DNA of 64,000 nt from assembly GCA_943787175.1 (NCBI GenBank), contig CALSLK010000006.1:62001-126000 (forward strand), given 5' to 3'. Below, piece after piece: positions 8,565 through 16,153 of this stretch (within the stretch, counting starts at the first letter, position 1; each line of letters begins with the position of its first letter). The DNA comes from an uncultured Alphaproteobacteria bacterium. GTDB lineage: Bacteria > Pseudomonadota > Alphaproteobacteria > SP197. The notes under the pieces were generated by a model. That model was given only the letters and a program-made list of their open reading frames with translations. It was not told where the DNA came from and made no database searches. The translations under genes were made by a program, and so were the position numbers.

Positions 8565-9773
8565 TCAAGCTGACGGCGGCAGAAGACGGGTGAGAGCTTC
8601 GACAACCCGGTCGACATCGCTGTCGGCCATGGCCGGGAAGAGCGGCAGGCTGAGACAACCTGCGTAATAGGTATCGGCACCGGGCAGATCGAGATCGGGA
8701 TAGAGCGCCCGGTAATACGGCTGGCGATGCACGGGAATGTAGTGAACCTGGCTGCCGATCCCAGCCCCACGCAGCCCATGGATCAGGGCTGCGCGGTCCA
8801 TGCCGACAGCATCAAAATCAATCTGGACGGCATAGAGATGCCAGCCGCTCTCACCCCAGGAAACCCGCGAGACTGGACGCAAGAGCGGAGCCAGACCCGC
8901 CAAAAGCACGTCATAGCGCGCGGCCAATTCGGTGCGGCGAGCAACAAAACGGTCGAGCTTGGCAAGCTGGGAAAGACCCAGCGCACAATGAATATCGCTG
9001 GCTCGGTAGTTCAGCCCTGCTTCGACTTGTTCATAATACCAGGGATTAGGATTGCCAGCCTGATCAAGCGCCATCTCTGGCTGGACGAAGTCGGCAGGAT
9101 CTCGCGTCAGTCCGTGGGACGCCAGACGGCGCAGGCGGGTGGCGAGCTGGCCATCATCGGTCGTCAGGATTCCACCCTCGCCCATGGCGATCGACTTCAC
9201 GGGGTGGCCCGAAAACATTGCCAGGCGCGAGGTCTTGCCCGAACCGATCGAGTGGCCGCAGACCGTACCACCCAGCGCGTGGCAGGCATCCTCGACAAGA
9301 TCGAGCCCATGACGGCGCGCGACCTCTCCAATACCCACCATGTCGCAGGGCTGGCCATTGAGATGGACCGGCAACGCAACGCGTGGTCTGGCTGCACCGC
9401 GATAGCTGCTCAACGCTGCTTCAAGCTGTTCTGGGCCCATCAGGCCGTTGGCTGGATCGACATCGGTGAAAATGACATCAGCACCGGCAAGCCGCACCGC
9501 ATTGGCCGTCGCGACAAAGGTCATCGATGGCACCAGGGCGGCATCGCCGGGTCCCAGATCGAGCGAAAGCGCGGCAAGGTGAAGGGCAGCCCCACCACTG
9601 CTGACGACAACCGCATGGTCGGCGCCGACGCAATCGGCAAATGCCTTTTCAAAGGCAGCCACGGCCGGACCTGTGGTGAGGTAGTCACTGCTCAGAACCG
9701 CAACCACGGCGGCAACATCATCGTCGTCCACCGATTGGCGGCCATAGGGTAGAAAATCAGTCGTGGAGATCAA
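8565..9773 (-). CDS. pseC: UDP-4-amino-4,6-dideoxy-N-acetyl-beta-L-altrosamine transaminase
   Basis: 402 residues, DegT-family PLP aminotransferase that aminates the 4-keto sugar made by PseB. VVSSGGAALHLAAL forms the phosphate cup, LVEDACHALGG holds the PLP Asp, and FSGHPVKSIAMGEGG contains PLP Lys193. The N-terminal FLPYGRQSVDDDDVAAV is typical of PseC. It overlaps pseB by ATGA. Closest alternatives are other sugar 4-aminotransferases, but the pairing with pseB makes PseC by far the likeliest. Confidence 0.87.
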   Translation of the reverse strand: MISTTDFLPYGRQSVDDDDVAAVVAVLSSDYLTTGPAVAAFEKAFADCVGADHAVVVSSGGAALHLAALSLDLGPGDAALVPSMTFVATANAVRLAGADVIFTDVDPANGLMGPEQLEAALSSYRGAARPRVALPVHLNGQPCDMVGIGEVARRHGLDLVEDACHALGGTVCGHSIGSGKTSRLAMFSGHPVKSIAMGEGGILTTDDGQLATRLRRLASHGLTRDPADFVQPEMALDQAGNPNPWYYEQVEAGLNYRASDIHCALGLSQLAKLDRFVARRTELAARYDVLLAGLAPLLRPVSRVSWGESGWHLYAVQIDFDAVGMDRAALIHGLRGAGIGSQVHYIPVHRQPYYRALYPDLDLPGADTYYAGCLSLPLFPAMADSDVDRVVEALTRLLPPSA

Positions 9774-10804
9774 ACGCCGGCAACCTCGATCAGATGGCGC
9801 AGGACCTCTACCGAGGCGATGTCATCGTTGTCATGGCTGGTAAACGAAAAGTCCGATGGCACGGGAACGTTGCCCTCATATTCCACCGTCTCAGACTCAT
9901 CACCCCAGGACTGCCAGGCGGGCTGAATGACGTAACGGTCTTCCAAGGCAACGGTCGTGCGTGCATCGCCTTCGGTGATCATCTCTTCATGCAGCTTTTC
10001 GCCCGGACGGATGCCGACCATGCGATGAGCCATATCCGGGGCAACCGCCAGGGCAAGAGCCGTGACGGTCGAGGAGGGAATTTTCGGCACGAAGATTTCA
10101 CCGCCCTGCATCAGCGCCAGCGAGGAGAGCACGAAGTTGATGCCCTGATCGAGGGTGATCCAGAACCGGGTCATGCGTTCATCAGTGATCGGTAGATCTA
10201 GCGCGCCTTCGGCCATCAGACGTCGGAACAGGGGAACCACGCTGCCGCGTGAACCAAGGACATTGCCGTAGCGCACGACGCTGAAGCGTGTGCCCATGCC
10301 ACCGGCCATGTTGTTGCCGGCCACGAAGATCTTGTCGGACGCAAGCTTGGACGCGCCATAGAGATTGATCGGGCTTGCTGCCTTGTCGGTGGAAAGCGCA
10401 ACCACTTTCTTAACGCCCGTTCGGATCGCTGCCTGCACGACGTTTTCTGCGCCCAACACGTTGGTGTGGATGCACTCGAAGGGGTTGTACTCGGCGGCGA
10501 GGATCTGTTTCAACGCCGCAGCGTGGATCACGATGTCGATCCCGCGCATGGCACTTTCCAGGCGATCACGATCACGCACGTCGCCAAGAAAGAACCGCAT
10601 GCAGGCATGATCGCCGATAAGGGGATCCTGCTGCATTTCATACTGCTTGAGTTCGTCGCGCGAAAACACCACCAGGCGCGCCGGCTTCCAGCGCGCAAGG
10701 AAGCTACGAATGAAGGCTTTGCCAAAGCTTCCCGTGCCACCGGTCACCAGAACGGAAGCACCGTTAAGGTCCTGCATGGGGCTATCGAATGCGCGAAGGG
10801 TCAT
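9770..10804 (-). CDS. pseB: UDP-N-acetylglucosamine 4,6-dehydratase (inverting)
   Basis: 344 residues, extended SDR. First step of pseudaminic acid synthesis: dehydration at C4/C6 with C5 epimerisation of UDP-GlcNAc. VLVTGGTGSFGKAF binds NADP, and STDKAASPINLYGASKL holds the Thr-Asp-Lys catalytic set and the SDR Tyr/Lys. The C-terminal half has the family's GEKLHEEMI motif. ATG 10804 gives MTLRAFDSP; an in-frame ATG nine codons later (10777) is also possible. It is the first gene of the operon, preceded by about 320 bases of leader. Confidence 0.88.
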   Translation of the reverse strand: MTLRAFDSPMQDLNGASVLVTGGTGSFGKAFIRSFLARWKPARLVVFSRDELKQYEMQQDPLIGDHACMRFFLGDVRDRDRLESAMRGIDIVIHAAALKQILAAEYNPFECIHTNVLGAENVVQAAIRTGVKKVVALSTDKAASPINLYGASKLASDKIFVAGNNMAGGMGTRFSVVRYGNVLGSRGSVVPLFRRLMAEGALDLPITDERMTRFWITLDQGINFVLSSLALMQGGEIFVPKIPSSTVTALALAVAPDMAHRMVGIRPGEKLHEEMITEGDARTTVALEDRYVIQPAWQSWGDESETVEYEGNVPVPSDFSFTSHDNDDIASVEVLRHLIEVAGV

Positions 10805-10900
10805 GGATGCTTCTTGCTGATCTTGAGGGTGTAGGGTTGACAGGGTACAGGATGTTGTGGCTTCGAGCCAAATTCACCACGCTACCGCAGGCCGGGTGAA

Positions 10901-10915
10901 GCACTGATTCAGTGC
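10901..10915. promoter_or_regulatory. 15-bp perfect palindrome upstream of pseB
   Basis: GCACTGA-T-TCAGTGC, perfectly symmetrical, about 100 bases upstream of the pseB start. Likely an operator. The binding protein is unknown. It is unlikely to be an intrinsic terminator because no T-run follows on either strand. Confidence 0.4.
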
Positions 10916-10938
10916 GTCCGCCAGCCTTGATCCACAAT

Positions 10939-10953
10939 GTTCATCACATGAAC
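10939..10953. promoter_or_regulatory. Second perfect inverted repeat upstream of pseB
   Basis: GTTCAT-CAC-ATGAAC, about 38 bases centre to centre from the other dyad and about 140 bases upstream of pseB. Candidate regulator site, placed near where a promoter for the minus-strand operon would be expected. Confidence 0.4.
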
Positions 10954-11125
10954 GCTAGGGTCAAGTTCAATTTCTGAACGCCTGATCTGCGTTTCCCGCA
11001 TTGTGGGTCTTGCAGGGGGAGTTGACCGGTGGATTCGCCCTGGGGAGCAGACGGGCCGAGACCACGCAACTGCCGTGAGCGGCCCGAGGAGAGGCCGTCA
11101 TCAGAGGGTGCAAACCGCTTTGACT

Positions 11126-11992
11126 TCATCCCTTCCCCGACATCGACCTGCTGTTGCCCTCAAACGCACCACGCGCCGTAACGATCAACTGTGCGACGAG
11201 ATCGACGGTGCGGCGAACTGCGGGCTGGTGACGGTCCTCACCATGAACGACAAGCCACTGTTCATGTGAAAGAGCAGGGATGATCGAGCCGCTCCGAACC
11301 AGCCCGGCCTCATCATCACCGACAAAGCATGGCAAAACGACCTGACCAACACCCTGCATTGCCAGGTCCACCAGCGAGCGCGGATTGGTAACTTCAAACC
11401 TGATTTTGTTTTCTTTGTGCGTTCTGACCCAGTTCGCTGACGGGGTTTGCGTGGTTGATACGATCCAATGGTCCTGCAACGGATCAGTAGATGCTGCGTA
11501 AGGGGCAAACACAACGCGCGTGGTTTTCCTGGCCGCAAGTGCCGCTTCTTCCGGGCGGGAGTTTCTGATCCCGATTGTAGCCTCTCGCCGACCGATGTGA
11601 TGGCGTGTTTCTGCGGCACGGAACACCAGTCTTGCGTCGTCCGTGGCGATATCGCGAACGTGTTTGGTCAAGAACCGTGTCATCCAGGTTCCGGCCGTTA
11701 TGTAAATTGGTAGATGGGCAACCCGGTCTTTTCGGCGCCTCTCGATTCCAAGAATGTGCTCCTCGACCGCTTCTGCCTCAGCAAGCAGGTCTTGCCCCGC
11801 CTGGGTAAGTTCGTAACCACGGGGTAACCGATTGAACAGCACGTCGCCAATTGCCTGTTCAAGTACGACCATATGCCGACCAAGTGAGGGTGCGCTCAGA
11901 CCACAGATCCTTGCACCGGCGTTAAGCCCTCCCCCGCGCGCGACCGCAAGAAACAGGTTCAGATCAGACCAATCCATCATCGTTTCATTCAT
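11126..11992 (-). CDS. LysR-family transcriptional regulator
   Basis: 288 residues. The N-terminal winged helix-turn-helix covers about residues 7-65 (WSDLNLFLAVARGGGLNAGA, then APSLGRHMVVLEQAIGDVLF). A periplasmic-binding-like effector domain follows. It is divergent from an aldo/keto reductase gene with a 76-base shared region containing a TTTC-N11-GAAA site, the classic arrangement for a LysR regulator controlling its neighbour and itself. The effector is unknown. ATG 11992 is used; two internal ATGs four and five codons later are alternatives. Confidence 0.85.
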   Translation of the reverse strand: MNETMMDWSDLNLFLAVARGGGLNAGARICGLSAPSLGRHMVVLEQAIGDVLFNRLPRGYELTQAGQDLLAEAEAVEEHILGIERRRKDRVAHLPIYITAGTWMTRFLTKHVRDIATDDARLVFRAAETRHHIGRREATIGIRNSRPEEAALAARKTTRVVFAPYAASTDPLQDHWIVSTTQTPSANWVRTHKENKIRFEVTNPRSLVDLAMQGVGQVVLPCFVGDDEAGLVRSGSIIPALSHEQWLVVHGEDRHQPAVRRTVDLVAQLIVTARGAFEGNSRSMSGKG

Positions 11993-12002
11993 GAAATGAC
12001 CC

Positions 12003-12021
12003 TTTCAAAAATTGTGGGAAA
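12003..12021. promoter_or_regulatory. Candidate LysR box in the divergent promoter
   Basis: TTTC, 11 bases, GAAA: a perfect T-N11-A dyad of the length bound by LysR-type regulators. It lies 11 bases upstream of the LysR gene start and 48 bases before the divergent aldo/keto reductase gene. Confidence 0.5.
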
Positions 12022-12068
12022 TCAATGTGAGGCCCATGAAATAGGCTCTCCCATCACTTCAAAAATAG

Positions 12069-13067
12069 ATGGGCAAGGACATGGAAAGCAAGCTGAAGGC
12101 TGCACCGCGCATTGGAATGGGGTGTTGGGCTATTGGAGGTTCCTTCTGGTCCGGTGACGTTCCGGTAGGATATTCCGGCGCCAACGATAAGGATTCCAAG
12201 CGAGCAATCGATGCAGCTTGGTCTGCCGGCATCCGGGTCTTTGATACATCGGCAGTTTACGGCGTGGGGCACTCAGAGACCTTACTTGGCGAGGTGCTGA
12301 GCGATCGTCCTGACGCAATTATCGTGTCTAAGTTCGGACACTCGTTTGACGCCAAGACCAGGCAAATGACGGGCCCACGATTTGATGCCGCCTACATCAG
12401 AGACTCCTTGGAACAGAGTCGTAAGCGCCTGCGGCGTGACCAGATTGATGTCCTGTTGTTGCACCTCAACGACCTATCGATCGAAGAGGCCAAACCGGTC
12501 TTTGACACGCTTGAGGACCTGCGATCCCGAGGCCATGTTGCTTAATATGGATGGAGCACTGACTTCTGGGACAGCCTCACTGCTGTGGCCAACCGTGAGG
12601 GTTTCACGACGGTTCAACACGCAATGAACCTCTTCTTTGACGCCCCCTCACTGAGCGCGACCACAGAGGCCCATGGCCTGATTCAATTGAACCGATCGCC
12701 TCTGGCCATGGGTGTTCTGACTGGCAAATTCCAAGATGGTCGTCATGTCGGCAACGACGACGTTCGCAGCAACGATCCCAGCTGGCAGGGTTACTTCGAA
12801 GGTGGCGTAGCCAGATCTGATTACACGCACCAGCTCGACGCGGTGAAAGAGCTGATCACAGTCGGGGAGCGCACGTTGGCACAGGGCGCATTGTGTTGGC
12901 TCCTGGCAAAGTCGCCGCACACACTCCCTTTGCCTGGAGCAAAAACAGCCCAACAAGCAGAAGAAAACGCTGCAGCTTTGGAGTGTGGGCCGCTTCCAGC
13001 GAGCGTCATGGAGGAAATCGAAACCGTTCTGAATCGTCCGCCGGAGGGAGCCGCACGCGCAAGATAA
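12069..13067 (+). pseudogene. Aldo/keto reductase interrupted by one in-frame TAA
   Basis: About 332 codons in a single frame, broken only by TAA at 12543-12545. Before it: IGMGCWAIGG, FDTSAVYGVGHSE (catalytic Asp and Tyr), DAIIVSKFG (Lys) and IDVLLLHLND (His). After it: YGWSTDF, TTVQHAMNLF, RSPLAMGVLTGKF and LPLPGAKTAQQAEENA, the C-terminal coenzyme-binding site. Both halves belong to one NAD(P)H-dependent aldo/keto reductase. The sense codon was probably AAA or CAA, one substitution away. Nothing suggests readthrough. It is divergent from and probably regulated by the LysR gene. Confidence 0.82.
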
Positions 13068-13167
13068 GCACGCGCTGACGCCCAGACTTCCGAACCTGGC
13101 CATGCAAGGAAGTTTGACAGGCGGGCTCAAGCTTTAGAAGCTGACGCCGCAATCCTTGGAAATCCCC

Positions 13168-14364
13168 ATGCAGACACTGCGCGCGACCACATCCCAGACC
13201 CTGGAAACCATGGCCAGCATGGCAGCAGAGGGCAATGCCGGCTGGCGGACGCTGCCACCTGACGCCTATTGCAACCCGGAGATTCATGCGCTTGAGCGCG
13301 AGCGTATCTTCCGCGCAGGCTGGATTGCGATCGGGCGCGCCGACCAGGCCGCCGAGGCGGGCGCCTATGTCACGCGCGAGATTCTGGGCGAGCCCATCGT
13401 CATGCTGCGCGGCAACGATGGGGAGCTGAGGGTCTTTTCCAACATCTGCCGCCATCGCTGGATGAAACTGCTGGAAGGGACAGGGCGCAAGGCTGTGATC
13501 ACCTGCCCTTATCATGCTTGGGTCTATGGTCTCGATGGTGCTCTGCGCCGCGCGCCCGAGATGGAACAGCACCCGGACTTCGACCCTGCGACCTGCGCGC
13601 TTGAAACCGTGAACCATGAAATCTGGCAGGGTTTCGTCTACGTCAATCTGGACGGTAGGGCGGATGCACTGGCACCACGCCTGTCCGATCTGGACCCGCG
13701 CATCGCGGCCTATGATCTCGACACCTGGGTCACCGCCGACACGGTCGATTGCGGCATCATCCCGTGGGACTGGAAGGTGATGCAGGATAACGGCGAGTGT
13801 TATCACCACGCCGGTCTGCACCCCCAGACCTTCCAGGATGTCTTTCCCGGTGAGGAAGCCGGTGCCGTGACCGGCGATGAGTGGTCGATGCTGTGGACTC
13901 CGGCGCGACAGGAAGTGCTGGAAAAAACCGGGTCCGGTGAAGCTGTCATGCCCGGCTGTTACTTCACGCCGCTGGAAGGCTTGGACGACTTTCAGCGCAC
14001 CAACTTCCTGCTGATTTATGTTCTGCCCAACTTCTTCATCTACCTGCAGCCAGATTGCGGCCTGCTGATCCGCGTCGAGCCGGTCGAGGCTGGACGCTCA
14101 CGCATGGCGGCCGATGTTCTGGTTCCCGCCAGTGCGCGCGAACGGCCCGATTATTCAGAGCAGCTCGCTGCTTTCACCGCGTTTTTCAATCGCTTCAACG
14201 ATGAAGACGGCCCGGTCAACACTGCAATCCAGAAGGCCTTGGAAACCGGCCGCGCCGGGCAGGCGCCGCTCTCTCATCTCGAAGCCCACAACCGCCATGT
14301 CGCCTGGTGGGTTTCACGCAAGCTTACGCAGGACAAAACGGCTGCGGCGCTGGCTGCAGAATAG
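13168..14364 (+). CDS. Rieske non-haem iron oxygenase alpha subunit, betaine/quaternary-amine demethylase type
   Basis: About 398 residues starting at ATG 13168 (MQTLRATTSQTLETM); a TTG four codons earlier is less likely. The Rieske [2Fe-2S] ligands are CRHRW and CPYHAW, and the mononuclear iron site is in NGECYHHAGLHP. The overall length and the C-terminal RxEPVEAGRSRM segment resemble GbcA, choline monooxygenase and carnitine oxygenase-type subunits. These oxidise N-methyl groups of quaternary amines using an NAD(P)H reductase partner, which is not in this window. Nearby sarcosine oxidase genes support a glycine-betaine or related substrate (inference). Confidence 0.8.
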   Translation: MQTLRATTSQTLETMASMAAEGNAGWRTLPPDAYCNPEIHALERERIFRAGWIAIGRADQAAEAGAYVTREILGEPIVMLRGNDGELRVFSNICRHRWMKLLEGTGRKAVITCPYHAWVYGLDGALRRAPEMEQHPDFDPATCALETVNHEIWQGFVYVNLDGRADALAPRLSDLDPRIAAYDLDTWVTADTVDCGIIPWDWKVMQDNGECYHHAGLHPQTFQDVFPGEEAGAVTGDEWSMLWTPARQEVLEKTGSGEAVMPGCYFTPLEGLDDFQRTNFLLIYVLPNFFIYLQPDCGLLIRVEPVEAGRSRMAADVLVPASARERPDYSEQLAAFTAFFNRFNDEDGPVNTAIQKALETGRAGQAPLSHLEAHNRHVAWWVSRKLTQDKTAAALAAE

Positions 14365-14372
14365 TCCGGCGT

Positions 14373-15368
14373 TCAGGTCTTTTCTTCGAGGCTGGCAATC
14401 AGGCGATCGATGTCGGCTGTCGCATTCCGCAGTGAAGCGACGATGACTTCGGGATCATCTGCGATGGGCAGTTGCTCGATCAGGCTTTCCAGTTTCACAC
14501 CCGACTGCCAGGCCGCGTGTCGTGCCAGCTCGGCCAGGATGCCCGGCTCACCCCAGGTCGTGATGCGTTCCACCTTGGTGGGATCATCGCCTGATTGATC
14601 TGCCGTGACGTAACCCGGCACCAGAGTGATGCGCTCGGCAACCTCGAACAGGCGCGTTGCCCGGTGCAACACGAGGTGGCCCTGCTGAAACAGCGCGTAG
14701 CCGGGGCCGGGGAAATGGATGGTCTCGACCAGTTCGGCCGGCAGGTCATCGGCAAAGCCCTCAGTGAGTTCTGATACCTGTGTGCCCAGAAGATCAGCAG
14801 CATGTTCCATGGTGCCGCGGAAGAACTCGAAGCGCCCACCGTTGAGTGTCGCTGGGTCGCTGGCCATCAGGACATAATCGAAACCGATGGAATCAACATG
14901 CCAGTTGTCGACCGCCTTGGAGAGATCATCGGGCGCGTAGTTGATGTAGACCTGTTGGGACGGCATCGAATGGGGCAGCAACCGCGTCCCGGCAATCTCC
15001 GAAAGGAAGATTGCGATCTCGGGACTGTTGGTCAGGTCACGCAGGAACCGCGAGCGATAGACTGCGCCCGGCACATAAGAGCTGGTGCGCTGGCCCTCTT
15101 CCATGCGTCGTGCCTCACGCAGGGCCCGGCAGACTGCCTGAACCGCGGCAACGCCTTCGTCACTCAACAGGCGAAATGGCCCCGCCGCTGCGACCCTAGA
15201 AGGTGTCGCGGCGATGACATCACCGCCATAACCGAAGTCGGCCAGTGTCCAGATGTGTGCGGGGGCTTCAAGGGCCAGATGCCGGGCAGGCTCGAACACC
15301 GGCTCATCAACAAGGGCCTGGTAACCCTTGGGCATGGAGTTCGGGAACGGGTTTGGCAAAGCCGTCAT
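14373..15368 (-). CDS. Putative Fe(II)/2-oxoglutarate oxygenase-like protein
   Basis: 331 residues, cytosolic. A possible iron-binding H-x-D occurs in NWHVDSIGFD (about residue 160) and a distal His in QQGHLVLHRATRL (about residue 230), the spacing of a double-stranded beta-helix oxygenase. YALFQQGH resembles the strand before the distal His of phytanoyl-CoA dioxygenase-type proteins. It lies convergent with the Rieske oxygenase gene and next to soxG, so a role in N-methylated amine or amino-acid catabolism is plausible. I do not recognise the exact family. Confidence 0.5.
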   Translation of the reverse strand: MTALPNPFPNSMPKGYQALVDEPVFEPARHLALEAPAHIWTLADFGYGGDVIAATPSRVAAAGPFRLLSDEGVAAVQAVCRALREARRMEEGQRTSSYVPGAVYRSRFLRDLTNSPEIAIFLSEIAGTRLLPHSMPSQQVYINYAPDDLSKAVDNWHVDSIGFDYVLMASDPATLNGGRFEFFRGTMEHAADLLGTQVSELTEGFADDLPAELVETIHFPGPGYALFQQGHLVLHRATRLFEVAERITLVPGYVTADQSGDDPTKVERITTWGEPGILAELARHAAWQSGVKLESLIEQLPIADDPEVIVASLRNATADIDRLIASLEEKT

Positions 15369-15450
15369 GACTGAAGCCTAACACCACATCTGGCGATGTG
15401 TCTTGCCAAAGGCGTCGCCGAAAAGTTCGTGGTTTCCCAGCAGTGGCTGC

Positions 15451-16152
15451 TCAGCCAGCCAGCGCCCGCACGGCTTCCAGACCTATCGCGCGGCCATCGA
15501 ATTCAGCCATGGCGTCGGTCAGGCATTCCCACATGTAAACGATCGACGCGCTGTCGAGCACCATGTCGAGGGCGTAGGTGTCGCCGCGGTCGTTGCGGAT
15601 CAGGATGGCGTTCATGCGCGCCACGCTGGTCTGGACGATTGCGTGGTTGGCGAAGCGGTGGGCACGCAGGTCGATGCCGCACATCTTGGCCATCATGTGG
15701 GGCACGCTGGTGCCGGTGATGGCGATACGCGCATTGGTGTCCGACCGGGGCACCGGGAAACACACCGCGCCTTCCTTGGTCCAGGCATCAGCCAGTTTGT
15801 CGATGGTTGCAGATGCGCCACCGTCGTCAGACAGCAGCAGCAATTCACCACCGGAAAGGCGGCAGGCAAGCGTACCGTCGGCCTGGGCCCGGGCCTGGTT
15901 TGGTTCGGGCAGGTCAACGCCCTGGCCTGCGGTCCAGCCAGCCATGTCCCAACCCTTGTAGCCGGCGCGCGGCAGGGCGGTGAGATCAGCGATGCCAAGC
16001 TGCGCAGCGCCCTGGGCTTCGACAGGTACGTCGCCAAAGCTGGCAGGGCAGGCAAAACCGTTCACCTCGACCCACTGGGCGCCCAGACCGGCGCTTACGC
16101 GGTAGAGATTGGAGCGGCGGATGCTATCGGTCGGGGAGATTGCGTCTGGCAT
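15451..16152 (-). CDS. soxG: Sarcosine oxidase subunit gamma
   Basis: About 233 residues from ATG 16152 (MPDAISPTDSIRR), one base after the soxA stop. A longer in-frame reading upstream overlaps soxA and is unlikely. Shares the GcvT-like fold of aminomethyltransferases, with conserved C-terminal MNAILIRNDRGDTY and FDGRAIGLEA. As the small gamma subunit it completes the alpha-beta-gamma-delta enzyme that oxidises sarcosine to glycine, H2O2 and a tetrahydrofolate-bound one-carbon unit. Last gene of soxBDAG. Confidence 0.85.
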   Translation of the reverse strand: MPDAISPTDSIRRSNLYRVSAGLGAQWVEVNGFACPASFGDVPVEAQGAAQLGIADLTALPRAGYKGWDMAGWTAGQGVDLPEPNQARAQADGTLACRLSGGELLLLSDDGGASATIDKLADAWTKEGAVCFPVPRSDTNARIAITGTSVPHMMAKMCGIDLRAHRFANHAIVQTSVARMNAILIRNDRGDTYALDMVLDSASIVYMWECLTDAMAEFDGRAIGLEAVRALAG

Positions 16153-16153
16153 C

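Larger units (their letters stand above)
10805..11125. other. Intergenic leader between pseB and the LysR gene
   Basis: 321 bases without a convincing gene. The minus-strand promoter of the pse operon must lie here. Two perfect dyads are seen (10901-10915 and 10939-10953). I found no convincing sigma-54 or sigma-70 hexamer pair. A 61-codon open frame across the region has no recognisable content. Confidence 0.6.

Noticed and set aside
10944-11129. 61-codon minus-strand frame in the pse leader
   Set aside because: No ribosome site or similarity, and it spans one of the dyads; better explained as noncoding leader.
12543-12545. In-frame TAA in the aldo/keto reductase as a recoding event
   Set aside because: TAA is not a known recoding codon for Sec or Pyl in bacteria, and the position is not a catalytic residue; a point mutation or base error is simpler.
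13156-13167. TTG start for the Rieske oxygenase
   Set aside because: ATG four codons later is a stronger start and no residues of the family are lost.
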